Below the pieces are notes generated by a model, which had not been told where the DNA came from, made no database searches, and worked only from the letters and a program-made list of their open reading frames with translations. From Flavobacteriales bacterium (lineage in GTDB: Bacteria; Bacteroidota; Bacteroidia; NS11-12g; UBA9320), in the NCBI GenBank assembly GCA_020635435.1, contig JACJZU010000004.1:438103-502102 (forward strand): a stretch of DNA of 64,000 nt, in the 5' to 3' direction. Positions 16,420 through 25,383 of the stretch are shown in pieces; position 1 is the first letter of the stretch, and the number at the start of each line of letters is the position of its first letter. A program made the translations under genes and the position numbers.

Positions 16420-18234
16420 ATGAAAAGCGATACCGACCGATCACTCAAAAGCGAATTACTGCGAAATGTATTCGGATACACCTCCTTCCGCGGACAGCAA
16501 GCCGAAATAATTGACACCGTAGTTTCAGGAAAAGATGCCTTGGTGATCATGCCCACCGGAGGAGGGAAATCCGTATGTTACCAGATCCCTGCGCTCCTGC
16601 TACCCGGCATAACTGTCGTGGTATCTCCGCTCATTGCACTCATGAACGATCAGGTGAATGCGCTCAAACAGCTCGATGTGGCTGCGGAAGCGTTACACAG
16701 CAACTTGTCCCGTGCAGAAGCGGAACAGGTAAAGAGACGAATCATAGATCGGACCATTAAACTGCTCTATGTATCCCCCGAGATGGCTCTAACCGAAGAA
16801 CTCAGCCGTCTGCTCGCCGGCTCGCAGCTCAGTTTGATCGCGATCGACGAAGCGCATTGTGTATCGATCTGGGGCAACGATTTTAGGCCTGAATACGTGA
16901 AACTGGCCGCTCTGCGGGAACAATTCCCGGAAACTCCGATGATCGGACTCACCGCTACGGCAGATGAAGCTACGCGCAAAGACATCATCCATCAACTGAA
17001 ACTGCAGGTGGAGGAACCCTTCCTCTCCGGATTCGAACGCCCCAACATATTCCTCGAATCCAAGAGCGGACTCAAACGCATGGACCAGATCCGGGAGTTT
17101 CTCAAAACACGAACAGATGAGGCCGGAATAATCTATTGCCTGAGCCGAAAAGAGACCCAGCAAATGGCCGACCGACTGAAACAAGCTGGTTATCGAGCAG
17201 AATGTTACCATGCCGGTATGTCGGCTGAGGACCGCAAACACGTTCAGGAAGCTTTTCAAAATGATGAATTACCGATCGTATGTGCAACCATCGCATTTGG
17301 TATGGGTATCGATAAACCCAATATCCGTTGGGTGATTCACTACTCCCTTCCGAAGAATGTGGAGAGCTATTATCAGGAGATCGGTCGCGGCGGAAGGGAC
17401 GGACTTCCCGCACATGCCCTGCTCTTACCCTCCTGGTCGGATGTGCAAACGCTCCGCACATTCATTGCGGAAAGCGATGCCTCCGAAACCTTCAAATCCG
17501 TCCAAATGGCCAAACTCGACCGCATGTGGACCTTTGCCAATACACCGAGTTGCCGGACCAATTTCATCCTGAACTATTTTGGAGAATATCGCGATAAACC
17601 ATGCGGACATTGTGATAATTGCCATCGGCCTCCCATCACGATCGATGGAAGAATCCCGGCCCAGATGGCCCTGAGCGCGGTGATCCGCTGTGGCGAGGAG
17701 GCGGGCATGTATGCCTTGATCGACATACTTCGCGGTTCTTATAGGCGCGAGATAACCGAAAAAGGATGGGATCGCCTGAAAACCCATGGCGTGGGTAAAG
17801 AATGGTCGTTCGAGGAATGGCGGCACTTTTTGAATCAATTGGTAGACCAGGGCATTTTGGCCATAGACTTCACCCGCGAATTCAGGTTGAAAACAACACC
17901 ATTGTCCCGGGAAATCCTGCAAAACAACAGAAGCATCGAATTAACCCAATTCGTGAAACCCGAAAAGAAAAAGAAAGAAAAGGTCGCAGTTCAAAAAGAA
18001 GACCCCGACAAAAAGCTGTTGGAACACCTCAAAGCTTGGCGCATCGCTGAAGCAAAAAGGCAACACGTTCCCTTATACACCATCATGCACAACAAGACCC
18101 TCGAACAGTTGGCCTCTTTCAAACCCAAGACAGAAGCGAAGTTGCTGGAGGTAGAGGGAATCGGCGAGGCTCGTTTGAAGCGCTATGGGAATTCGCTGCT
18201 CGATCTGATCGACAAGGGACAACGTGCAGACTGA
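16420..18234 (+). CDS. recQ: ATP-dependent DNA helicase RecQ
   Basis: A 604-residue superfamily 2 helicase. Walker A MPTGGGKS is at about residues 45-52, the DEAH box reads IDEAHC near 143, motif VI-like IGRGGRDGLP is near 325, and the RecQ zinc-binding cysteines are in CRTNF and CGHCDNC (about 380-405). The C-terminal 80 residues form an HRDC domain (LEQLASFKPKTEAKLLEVEG). RecQ unwinds branched DNA in recombination and fork repair. The N terminus MKSDTDRSLKSELL fits the family. It is not in an obvious operon, and the repeat array B lies immediately upstream. Confidence 0.96.
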   Translation: MKSDTDRSLKSELLRNVFGYTSFRGQQAEIIDTVVSGKDALVIMPTGGGKSVCYQIPALLLPGITVVVSPLIALMNDQVNALKQLDVAAEALHSNLSRAEAEQVKRRIIDRTIKLLYVSPEMALTEELSRLLAGSQLSLIAIDEAHCVSIWGNDFRPEYVKLAALREQFPETPMIGLTATADEATRKDIIHQLKLQVEEPFLSGFERPNIFLESKSGLKRMDQIREFLKTRTDEAGIIYCLSRKETQQMADRLKQAGYRAECYHAGMSAEDRKHVQEAFQNDELPIVCATIAFGMGIDKPNIRWVIHYSLPKNVESYYQEIGRGGRDGLPAHALLLPSWSDVQTLRTFIAESDASETFKSVQMAKLDRMWTFANTPSCRTNFILNYFGEYRDKPCGHCDNCHRPPITIDGRIPAQMALSAVIRCGEEAGMYALIDILRGSYRREITEKGWDRLKTHGVGKEWSFEEWRHFLNQLVDQGILAIDFTREFRLKTTPLSREILQNNRSIELTQFVKPEKKKKEKVAVQKEDPDKKLLEHLKAWRIAEAKRQHVPLYTIMHNKTLEQLASFKPKTEAKLLEVEGIGEARLKRYGNSLLDLIDKGQRAD

Positions 18235-18495
18235 GTTGTGCCGGTAAAGGAGCAGTGCACCGAGTTCTCAACGCGTATTAAAATTTGTTCGCTGAGCGTG
18301 AAATTGCAGATCCCGGGGTAGATGATAACCGATACCGGGGCAGGGCAGTCACAAAGGGGAATGATCGTACCATCCATTTCCGAATGATCGGTCGATTGAT
18401 TTTTATCCGTGCAAGGGCCTGATCCCATGGAATATAGGCTATGAAATCTATCATTCTACCTCGACGTGAATTTCCCTAAGTTTGCACTACTTAAA

Positions 18496-18747
18496 ATGAG
18501 TCTAAATAAGGGTGAACATACCTGGACTGCTGCCGACCTGAAGCCGGGGGAATCTGCGCGAATACTGGAGATTGCCGAGGATCGGGTGCCATTGAAGTTG
18601 TTCGACATGGGTTGTTTGCCTGGGGCGGAGATCGAATTGTGTTTTGAGGCACCGTTCCGTGATCCCATGTATTTCCGGGTAGCCGATTACCGACTTGCCA
18701 TACGCAGAGAGCTGGCCTCACACATAATCCTTGAACAGCGGGCATGA
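18496..18747 (+). CDS. feoA: FeoA ferrous iron transport protein
   Basis: 83 residues from MSLNKGEHTW; an ATG 30 bases upstream is also in frame. It is a small SH3-like FeoA domain: LKPGESARILEI near the start, the central LFDMGCLPGAEIEL, and YRLAIRRELASHI at the end. FeoA is a cytoplasmic partner needed for FeoB-dependent Fe(II) uptake. Its stop overlaps the feoB start by 4 bases. Confidence 0.92.
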   Translation: MSLNKGEHTWTAADLKPGESARILEIAEDRVPLKLFDMGCLPGAEIELCFEAPFRDPMYFRVADYRLAIRRELASHIILEQRA

Positions 18748-20804
18748 GCGACAAGGGCCGATACCTCAGAGTGGCCTTAGCGGGCAATCCCAACACGGGG
18801 AAATCGTCGCTGTTCAATGCCCTCACCGGTTTGAACCAGAAGGTCAGCAACTATCCGGGCATCACCGTTGAAAAGAAAACGGGAAGCTTCCGCCTGAATG
18901 ATACCACAACAGTTGAGCTCGTTGATCTGCCGGGTACTTATAGCTTGCATGCCTCCTCGCCCGATGAGGAGATCGTGTTGCGTACCCTTACAGAACGGGA
19001 GAATTCCGATCGGCCGGATGTGGTCATTGTTGTGGCCGATGTGACCAATCTGAAGCGCAATCTTTATTTGTTCACACAGATCGCCGATCTGGGGTTTCCA
19101 TGCATACTTGCTCTGAACCTGAGTGATCAGATCGACCGCAAGGGGTTGAAGATCGATGTTGAAGCCTTGCAACAGAGATTTGAAATGCCGGTTATTTCGA
19201 TCAGTGCCCGAAAGAAAAGGGGTATGGAATTGCTCAAGCAGGCACTTGCATCAGACCTGAAACCTGTAGCAACACCTCTATACGCTGTTCCGGAAGAACA
19301 CAGGTCGGCTGCGGAACAAGTGAGGCAGGATCTCGGTTTGAGCAATACGTATGGCGGATGGTTATGGCTCACGCAGGGAAATGCGGTGGAGGGTGTTTCA
19401 TCCGGTGAAGCGAAGCAATGGCGGATCGGGGAAACGGTGAACCGGTACAATTACCTGGAGCGGGTCATCCAAACGCATACCCAACGGATCCCTGAACTGG
19501 ACCGATCGCGCACAGCGAAATTGGATCGTGTGCTTGTGCATCCCGTCTGGGGATTGGTGATCCTCTTTACCTTATTATTCCTGATCTTCCAAGCCATCTA
19601 TGCATGGGCCGAAGTTCCCATGAATCTGATCGATACGGCGTTCAGCGATCTGTCCGAACGCTTGTCGGATCGGTTTCCGGATGGATTTTTATCCAGACTT
19701 TTTACGGAGGGGGTGATACCGGGAATAGCCGGGGTGGTCATTTTTCTGCCTCAGATCATCATACTTTTTGCCGCGATCTCCTTTTTGGAGGAATCGGGTT
19801 ATATGTCGCGGGTGGTTTTCCTAATGGACAACATCCTGAAGCGTTTTGGCCTCAGCGGAAAGAGCGTTGTACCCTTGATCTCTGGAACGGCCTGTGCCAT
19901 TCCGGCCATCATGGCCACCCGGAATATTGAGAATTGGAAGGAGCGGATCCTCACCATTTTTGTGACTCCATTCATGACCTGTTCGGCCCGTTTACCGGTT
20001 TATGCGGTTTTGATCGGATTGGTGATCCCATCCCATTCCGTATTAGGCCTTGAACTGCAGGGACTTGTACTTTTGGGAATGTATCTCATCGGTTTTATCG
20101 CAGCATTAGGGGCTAGTTGGGGTCTAAGTAAATTGCTGAGGGATCGGCAATCGTCGCATTTCATTGTGGAGATGCCATCGTACCGACGTCCACATTTGCG
20201 CAACGTATTACTTACCATCTATGAAAAGTCGCGCAGTTTTGTGGTGAATGCCGGAAAGATCATCTTATTGATATCCGTTTTGCTGTGGATCATGGCTTCT
20301 AATGGTCCCGGCGATCAGTTCCGATCGGCGGCAACCTATGTTTCGGCTTCCCAGCCGGAGCTTCAGGGAGAGGCACTTGAACTCGCGATAGAGACGCATC
20401 GCCTGGAGCATAGCTACATAGGTATATTGGGCCGGATCATAGAACCGGCAATCCGTCCACTTGGATACGACTGGAAGATCGGGATCGCATTGATCTCGTC
20501 TTTCGCTGCCAGGGAGGTCTTTGTAGGGACTATGGCCACCATTTACTCTGTGGGAAGTGACGAAGAGCAACCGGTGTTGGAACGTTTGAGGCTGGAGAAG
20601 AACCCGGAGACGGGAAAGCCATTCTTCAATCTGGCAGTTGGGATATCGCTGCTGCTCTTTTATGCTTTCGCCATGCAATGCGTTAGTACACTTTCTGTTG
20701 TGAAGCAGGAGACCAATGGGTGGAAATGGCCTTTGGTGCAAATGTTATTCATGACAGGACTGGCCTATGTTGTGGCGTTGATAGCCTTCCAACTCCTTCA
20801 ATGA
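18744..20804 (+). CDS. feoB: FeoB ferrous iron permease with GTPase domain
   Basis: 686 residues. The N-terminal G domain has G1 GNPNTGKS (14-21), the G2/switch segment NYPGITVEK, G3 DLPGTYS and a G4 NLSDQID-type motif. A helical spacer and a polytopic membrane domain with the gate motifs SGTACAIPAIMATRNI and FAAREVFVGTMA follow. It imports Fe(II) across the inner membrane. The length is at the short end of the family (usually ~700-770). It overlaps feoA by 4 bases. No Fur-like site was identified in the spacer before feoA. Confidence 0.96.
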   Translation: MSDKGRYLRVALAGNPNTGKSSLFNALTGLNQKVSNYPGITVEKKTGSFRLNDTTTVELVDLPGTYSLHASSPDEEIVLRTLTERENSDRPDVVIVVADVTNLKRNLYLFTQIADLGFPCILALNLSDQIDRKGLKIDVEALQQRFEMPVISISARKKRGMELLKQALASDLKPVATPLYAVPEEHRSAAEQVRQDLGLSNTYGGWLWLTQGNAVEGVSSGEAKQWRIGETVNRYNYLERVIQTHTQRIPELDRSRTAKLDRVLVHPVWGLVILFTLLFLIFQAIYAWAEVPMNLIDTAFSDLSERLSDRFPDGFLSRLFTEGVIPGIAGVVIFLPQIIILFAAISFLEESGYMSRVVFLMDNILKRFGLSGKSVVPLISGTACAIPAIMATRNIENWKERILTIFVTPFMTCSARLPVYAVLIGLVIPSHSVLGLELQGLVLLGMYLIGFIAALGASWGLSKLLRDRQSSHFIVEMPSYRRPHLRNVLLTIYEKSRSFVVNAGKIILLISVLLWIMASNGPGDQFRSAATYVSASQPELQGEALELAIETHRLEHSYIGILGRIIEPAIRPLGYDWKIGIALISSFAAREVFVGTMATIYSVGSDEEQPVLERLRLEKNPETGKPFFNLAVGISLLLFYAFAMQCVSTLSVVKQETNGWKWPLVQMLFMTGLAYVVALIAFQLLQ

Positions 20805-20999
20805 ATTCGTGCTCTATTCCACCTTATCACTAAACGCACGCCGATGCTCCGATTCCTTTATAGGGTCGTGGGTGGGGGACAAATTCTGAGGCACAGTACG
20901 GAAGGGCTTGGGTCAGGACCAAGGCCAATGTGATTAACAAAATTGTAAGGAACCTCTGTGATCATTGTCCAACTATTTCAAGTAATTCTGGGTTTGTGA

Positions 21000-22037
21000 T
21001 CAATAGAACTTGTTCTTCAGAAATAGTGCTACCCGCACCAAAAGAATCAGTGCCGGGACTTCAACAAGGGGTCCGATCACACCGGCGAAGGCCTGTCCGG
21101 AATTCAAACCGAAAACGGCAATGGCAACCGCAATGGCCAATTCAAAATTATTACCGGTGGCAGTAAAGGAAATCGAGGCATTATTAGCATAAGAAGCTCC
21201 GAGTGCACGACTCATGAAGAAGCCGACCAGGAACATCACTGAAAAGTATAGGAGTAAGGGTATGGCGATCCGGAATACATCGCCGGGTATATCAACTATG
21301 AGTTCACCTTTGAGCGTGAACATAAGTATCACGGTGAACAGAAGAGCGATAAGTGTGATCGGGGAGATGGCGGGTATGAAGCGTTCCTTGTACCACGATT
21401 CGCCTTTGATGCGAACGAGCATGACACGTGTCAGCGATCCGGCTAGAAAGGGGATGCCCAAGTAGATGGCCACACTTTCAGCGATGGTGGATATGGAAAG
21501 TTCCACTAATGCCCCCTCAAATCCGAATAAAGGCGGAAGTTTGGTGATGAATAGCCAAGCATAGAAACTGTACGCGAAAACCTGAAAGATACTGTTCAGG
21601 GCAACGAGTCCGGCGCCATATTCACTGCTGCCTTCAGCCAGGTCGTTCCAAACCAGCACCATAGCAATACATCGGGCCAATCCGATCAGGATCAGCCCGA
21701 TCATGTAATCCGGCTGATCGTTCAGGAACAGAATGGCCAAAAGGAACATCAGAATGGGTCCGATCACCCAATTGAGAAGCAGAGACAAACCCAACAATCG
21801 GGTATTCCGAAACACGGCAGGTAGGAGTTTGTAATTCACCTTGGCCAGAGGCGGGTACATCATTAAGATCAAACCGATCGCGATGGGGATATTGGTTGTT
21901 CCGGTGCTGAAAGAATTGATGAAGCCTGCACTACCGGGAAAGAAGTGTCCAATTCCAACACCTATTCCCATGGCAAGAAAGATCCAGAGTGTAAGGAAGC
22001 GGTCGAGAAAATTGAGTTTAGGTCTGACTGGATTCAT
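21000..22037 (-). CDS. acr3: Arsenite efflux permease ACR3
   Basis: A 345-residue membrane protein with ten predicted helices, similar in length to the ACR3/BART family. Characteristic segments are IGLARCIAMVLVWNDLAEGS (with the conserved cysteine used for As(III)) and FTATGNNFELAIAVAIAVFG. It extrudes arsenite driven by proton-motive force. It overlaps the upstream phosphatase/arsenate reductase gene by 4 bases and is the last gene of the arsR operon. Confidence 0.93.
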   Translation of the reverse strand: MNPVRPKLNFLDRFLTLWIFLAMGIGVGIGHFFPGSAGFINSFSTGTTNIPIAIGLILMMYPPLAKVNYKLLPAVFRNTRLLGLSLLLNWVIGPILMFLLAILFLNDQPDYMIGLILIGLARCIAMVLVWNDLAEGSSEYGAGLVALNSIFQVFAYSFYAWLFITKLPPLFGFEGALVELSISTIAESVAIYLGIPFLAGSLTRVMLVRIKGESWYKERFIPAISPITLIALLFTVILMFTLKGELIVDIPGDVFRIAIPLLLYFSVMFLVGFFMSRALGASYANNASISFTATGNNFELAIAVAIAVFGLNSGQAFAGVIGPLVEVPALILLVRVALFLKNKFY

Positions 22038-22651
22038 ATCGTACGAAAAACATAGGATAATTCAGTGGCGATCTGTCGGGAACGGGCATCGTACACAAGT
22101 GGCTCATCGGGTGTGCCATCAGCCAGGCCGGGATCGGAATAGCGCAAGGGTATCCGCACATCGGCACCCGGAATGAACGGGCAATTTACATCGGCATCGG
22201 AGCAGGTCATAATGGCTGCAAAATGAGCATTTGGGTTGCCTGGATCGTCGTATAATTTCGAAAAGCACAACAAGGGCTCCATTTCCATACTGAATCGGAC
22301 GGTATAGGTCGGATTTTTCGCACCACGCTTTTCAACGTAAAAGCCGCTGTTCTGCAGAGCGGCAATGGCTCGCCGGTTGAATGCTGTTACGGCCGTTCCA
22401 CCGCTGAAGCTATTGATCTCAATACCATGTTTTGCACTTAGGGTGCGTGCCCAAACCTGGGCAAGCTGACTGCGTCTCGAATTATGTGTGCAGATGAAGT
22501 TCAGAGCCGGGGTGCGCCCTTCAGCGTATTGCGTTCTGCAATAGTGCGCTATTTGATCCAACAATTGTTTGCGATCATGAGCTACGGCATCGACCGGCAG
22601 GGACGAAATATATTCCTCGATTTCGGGCAGCAAGCGCAATGAATTTCCCAT
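22034..22651 (-). CDS. arsC: Arsenate reductase, low-molecular-weight phosphatase type
   Basis: 205 residues from MGNSLRLLPEI; an upstream ATG exists but this start overlaps the previous stop by one base. The catalytic loop CTHNSRRSQ is the Cys-x5-Arg-Ser signature of LMW phosphatases and thioredoxin-linked ArsC. The downstream pair in TCSDADVNCPFIPG matches the resolving cysteines of reductases. It should reduce arsenate to arsenite for export by the overlapping acr3 product. The N-terminal ~50 residues precede the phosphatase fold and are found in the Bacteroidota form of this protein. Confidence 0.85.
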   Translation of the reverse strand: MGNSLRLLPEIEEYISSLPVDAVAHDRKQLLDQIAHYCRTQYAEGRTPALNFICTHNSRRSQLAQVWARTLSAKHGIEINSFSGGTAVTAFNRRAIAALQNSGFYVEKRGAKNPTYTVRFSMEMEPLLCFSKLYDDPGNPNAHFAAIMTCSDADVNCPFIPGADVRIPLRYSDPGLADGTPDEPLVYDARSRQIATELSYVFRTI

Positions 22652-23103
22652 CAGCAAGAAGTAGAGCCCGGTGAACAACAAGGTTCCTGATGTGTCATCA
22701 ATTCAGCCGGAATACCACAGGCATCGTTTGCCAGACAGGTGGTTTCCATGGCAGTTAGGATGAACGCTTCTCCGTCGAATTCCAGACCGTATTTCCCGAT
22801 CGTTCCAGCGGTTTGATATTCCACTTCGATCTCATGATTACCGAGTTGAAGGGCTCGCTCACACTGTTTTACGATCTTGCGCATACGTGCGGAAGCCAGA
22901 CGGTGATCAACGTCGCCAGCTACAAAGAGCTGAAAATTGATCTTCATTTCACTTCGTAAAGTTCCGCCACAATCCACAAAATTCTTCCCGATCTCTCCAA
23001 TTTCGGTGATGTGAAAATGGGATGGGACCTGTGTACCATCGGGATGTAAGAAGATCAGTTCACGCACTGTAGGCAAAGCCTCTTTGAATTCTGAGAAAGT
23101 CAT
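22651..23103 (-). CDS. DUF6428 family protein of the ars operon
   Basis: A 150-residue protein of unknown function, lying between arsR and arsC as is common in Bacteroidota arsenic operons. It has the segment HFHITEIGEIGKNFVDCGG, a repeat-free alpha/beta composition and a Cys-rich C-terminal tail ending CCSPGSTSC, which could bind arsenite or a metal. There is no signal peptide, so it is probably cytoplasmic. Its stop overlaps the arsC start by one base. The biochemical role is unknown; a metallochaperone-like role is a guess from the cysteines. Confidence 0.75.
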   Translation of the reverse strand: MTFSEFKEALPTVRELIFLHPDGTQVPSHFHITEIGEIGKNFVDCGGTLRSEMKINFQLFVAGDVDHRLASARMRKIVKQCERALQLGNHEIEVEYQTAGTIGKYGLEFDGEAFILTAMETTCLANDACGIPAELMTHQEPCCSPGSTSC

Positions 23104-23136
23104 GATGCATTTATATTGGTCGTTGATCTGAAAGAA

Positions 23137-23472
23137 TCAGCAGCACAGATCCTCCGTGCCCGATCCCAATTTTCCAAATAGTTGTTGAAATTTATCTTGA
23201 AGTAAGAGCCAGTTTTCTCGATGAATGCAGTAGTTCACCTTGGTTCCATCGATGGAACCTTTGATGAGTCCGGCCAGTTTGAGTTCGCGCAGGTGCTGAC
23301 TGATGGTGGCCTGTGCCAAACCCAGCTCGTGAACCAGATCGCCGTTGATGCACGAATTGCATTCGAGCAGATATTCTAGGATGGCCACGCGGGCAGGGTG
23401 TCCGATCGCCTTTGCTAGGTCGGCAAGCTCATTCTGACTTACTGTGAAAAGATCTGTTCTTGTTACGCCCAT
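23137..23472 (-). CDS. arsR: ArsR-family metalloregulator
   Basis: A 111-residue winged-helix repressor. The recognition segment is LAQATISQHLRELKLAGLIKG and the N-terminal part contains IGHPARVAILEYLL, both typical. Cysteines at ECNSC near residue 40 and a terminal Cys-Cys pair are likely As(III) ligands; the classic ELCVCDL motif is not present, so this belongs to a different binding-site class. It is the first gene of the arsR-DUF6428-arsC-acr3 operon and probably autorepresses it until arsenite binds. Confidence 0.9.
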   Translation of the reverse strand: MGVTRTDLFTVSQNELADLAKAIGHPARVAILEYLLECNSCINGDLVHELGLAQATISQHLRELKLAGLIKGSIDGTKVNYCIHRENWLLLQDKFQQLFGKLGSGTEDLCC

Positions 23473-23589
23473 TATTATATTGCAATATTACGATAAATAA
23501 CTCATTGGCAAAGGGACGTGTCGGGATTTTTAAGAAATTCAGAAAGCCAGAACCAATGGTTAGTATGGAGTTATCACGTTACAGACAGG

Positions 23590-24624
23590 CTACATCAGCA
23601 CATCATTCACCGGTTGGATCGGGTCCGGCAGATCCGTTTCGCCGAGCATCTCCTTCAGTTCGATCTCGATGGTCCGGCAAATGGAAAGCATTGGAATATC
23701 GTTGGCCATACCCTGGAAGGGAAATTCAGAATAATCTCCAAGCAATTCCATAACCAGATATACCCAACCTACCAGTGCGGTGATCGGGATGGAGACCCAG
23801 AATCCCACTGGGCCGAGTTTCATCAGTTCAGGAATCATACTGAATGGGATGAGCAACAGGAATATACCCACAAAAACGCGGCTCATGTAGGCATATTGAC
23901 GTGGTATGGGGAATTTCTTGATGCGCTCTGCCTTTCCCTGATGTTCGATCAGGTGGTAGATGATCTGAGCCAGTTCCATATGTCTGAAATCCTCGATCAG
24001 ACCGGTTTCACGGATCTGGGCAAGTTCCCTGGATTGATTTTGCATCAATTTCGTTGCCGGATTTGGAGCCGCTTCGACCGCTTTGAGTTCCTCTTCGCTC
24101 AGGAAGTGACCAAGGGCTGTATGGGACAGATCGGCCTCTACGAGTCCGATACCGTAGTTGTTCTGATAGAATCGGGCAGCCCGGCCAATATGCCCTTGTT
24201 GATCGATATGTTCCCAGGGAGCCGGTTTCAGCAATTGTTTGCGAAGTGCATAGAGCCAGGCGATATGTCTGAAATAGAGCCTCTTCTTCACACGATTCAA
24301 TTCTGCATTTGAAACCGGTTTATCCGCGAAGAAATTTCCAACAAAGCCATCGACGTAAACTCCCCAGGCCCTGCTGCTGTTCACAATAGCCCCCCAGATC
24401 TTCCGTGCCTCCCACATGCGGTCGTAGGCATTATTGTTCTTGAAGCCGACATAAAATGCCACGGCGGTACCGATCACCGAAACCGGAAGCCAGGGCAGCA
24501 CGATGTCGATATGGCCAAACTTGTAGGCAAAAGCGAATAGTGCAGAAGCCCCCAGCAGCCAAAGCATATGCGGACCGGTCCAGGCCAGTACTTTTCCAAT
24601 GCGTACGTTGCGGGATGTGATCAT
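23590..24624 (-). CDS. Bestrophin-family channel
   Basis: A 344-residue protein. The signatures GFKNNNAYDRMWEARKIWG (residues ~60-78) and the C-terminal WVYLVMELLGDYSEFPFQ followed by NDIPM are typical of bacterial bestrophins (RFP-TM/UPF0187). These form pentameric ion channels in the inner membrane; many bacterial members conduct cations rather than chloride. It stands alone on the minus strand between the ars operon and a lipoprotein gene. Confidence 0.87.
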   Translation of the reverse strand: MITSRNVRIGKVLAWTGPHMLWLLGASALFAFAYKFGHIDIVLPWLPVSVIGTAVAFYVGFKNNNAYDRMWEARKIWGAIVNSSRAWGVYVDGFVGNFFADKPVSNAELNRVKKRLYFRHIAWLYALRKQLLKPAPWEHIDQQGHIGRAARFYQNNYGIGLVEADLSHTALGHFLSEEELKAVEAAPNPATKLMQNQSRELAQIRETGLIEDFRHMELAQIIYHLIEHQGKAERIKKFPIPRQYAYMSRVFVGIFLLLIPFSMIPELMKLGPVGFWVSIPITALVGWVYLVMELLGDYSEFPFQGMANDIPMLSICRTIEIELKEMLGETDLPDPIQPVNDVLM

Positions 24625-24668
24625 GTGGTTAAATCAGATTGAACGGGGAAAGCCGGGGAGTTTTGATC

Positions 24669-25139
24669 TCATGGCGCACAATAGCACTCGAATTCGAGGT
24701 TTTTCCAAACCGTGTCTTTCGCGACAGGTACAACAGCCATCCCTTCACCGATCGCACGAGCGGTGCACATAGGAATACTGTCGGCAAAGCAGCGAAACTT
24801 CGGACAATCGATCTTCACAGTTGGGATACCCCAGGTAGCTGTGGGTTTGAGTTTCTTGGTAGACTCAACGGTGATCGAATAAAATGCCTTTCCCTGTTCG
24901 TTCAGTGTAACCTCGGTTGATCCCTGAAGCACGGCGGAATCGCTGTGGCGGATGTTGTAGCGAATGCTCACGGTCTTTGAAAGCGTATCCCGGTTGGGGA
25001 ACTCGCGAGAGGGGCCACAATTGTCGCGCACTGTGATCGCACCCTTGATGGTGTAGTTGAATTTTTCCGAGCTGTCCTTACAGGAAATTGCCAATACGAG
25101 CATACCCAGAATACTGAACCAAATTCGACGAGCTTTCAT
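24669..25139 (-). CDS. Hypothetical lipoprotein
   Basis: 156 residues from MKARRIWFSILGMLVLAISC; an ATG 12 bases upstream is less likely. The lipobox ends at Cys20, followed by KDSSEK, so the mature protein is probably anchored to the outer membrane. The rest (with GPSREFPNRDTLSKTVSIRY and two C-terminal Cys pairs, e.g. CPKFRCF and ECYC) has no family I recognise; it looks like a beta-rich secreted domain. It is divergent from katG. Confidence 0.6.
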   Translation of the reverse strand: MKARRIWFSILGMLVLAISCKDSSEKFNYTIKGAITVRDNCGPSREFPNRDTLSKTVSIRYNIRHSDSAVLQGSTEVTLNEQGKAFYSITVESTKKLKPTATWGIPTVKIDCPKFRCFADSIPMCTARAIGEGMAVVPVAKDTVWKNLEFECYCAP

Positions 25140-25383
25140 ATCATCGAACATAGCACATTTATTGGGATTAATTGTCGAATGGTCTTACCTGCTTTGTGAA
25201 CTTAGAGATGGAAACCTGAACAGTGAGGACACACCACTTCGATTCGATTGCGCTTATTCCCCTATAGGAAAATGTGATAGCATGCAGGGCCAAACATCTT
25301 ATACCTTTGAAAAGCCATTCCCACTCCGGCAAGGAGGATCCGGTTGTTCTGAATTGTCAAAGAGCTAACTAAAAATTGAGTAT

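Noticed and set aside
18183..18428. Minus-strand ORF of 81 codons after recQ
   Set aside because: It overlaps the recQ 3' end, and another frame over the same bases looks equally protein-like; could be a gene remnant but evidence is insufficient.
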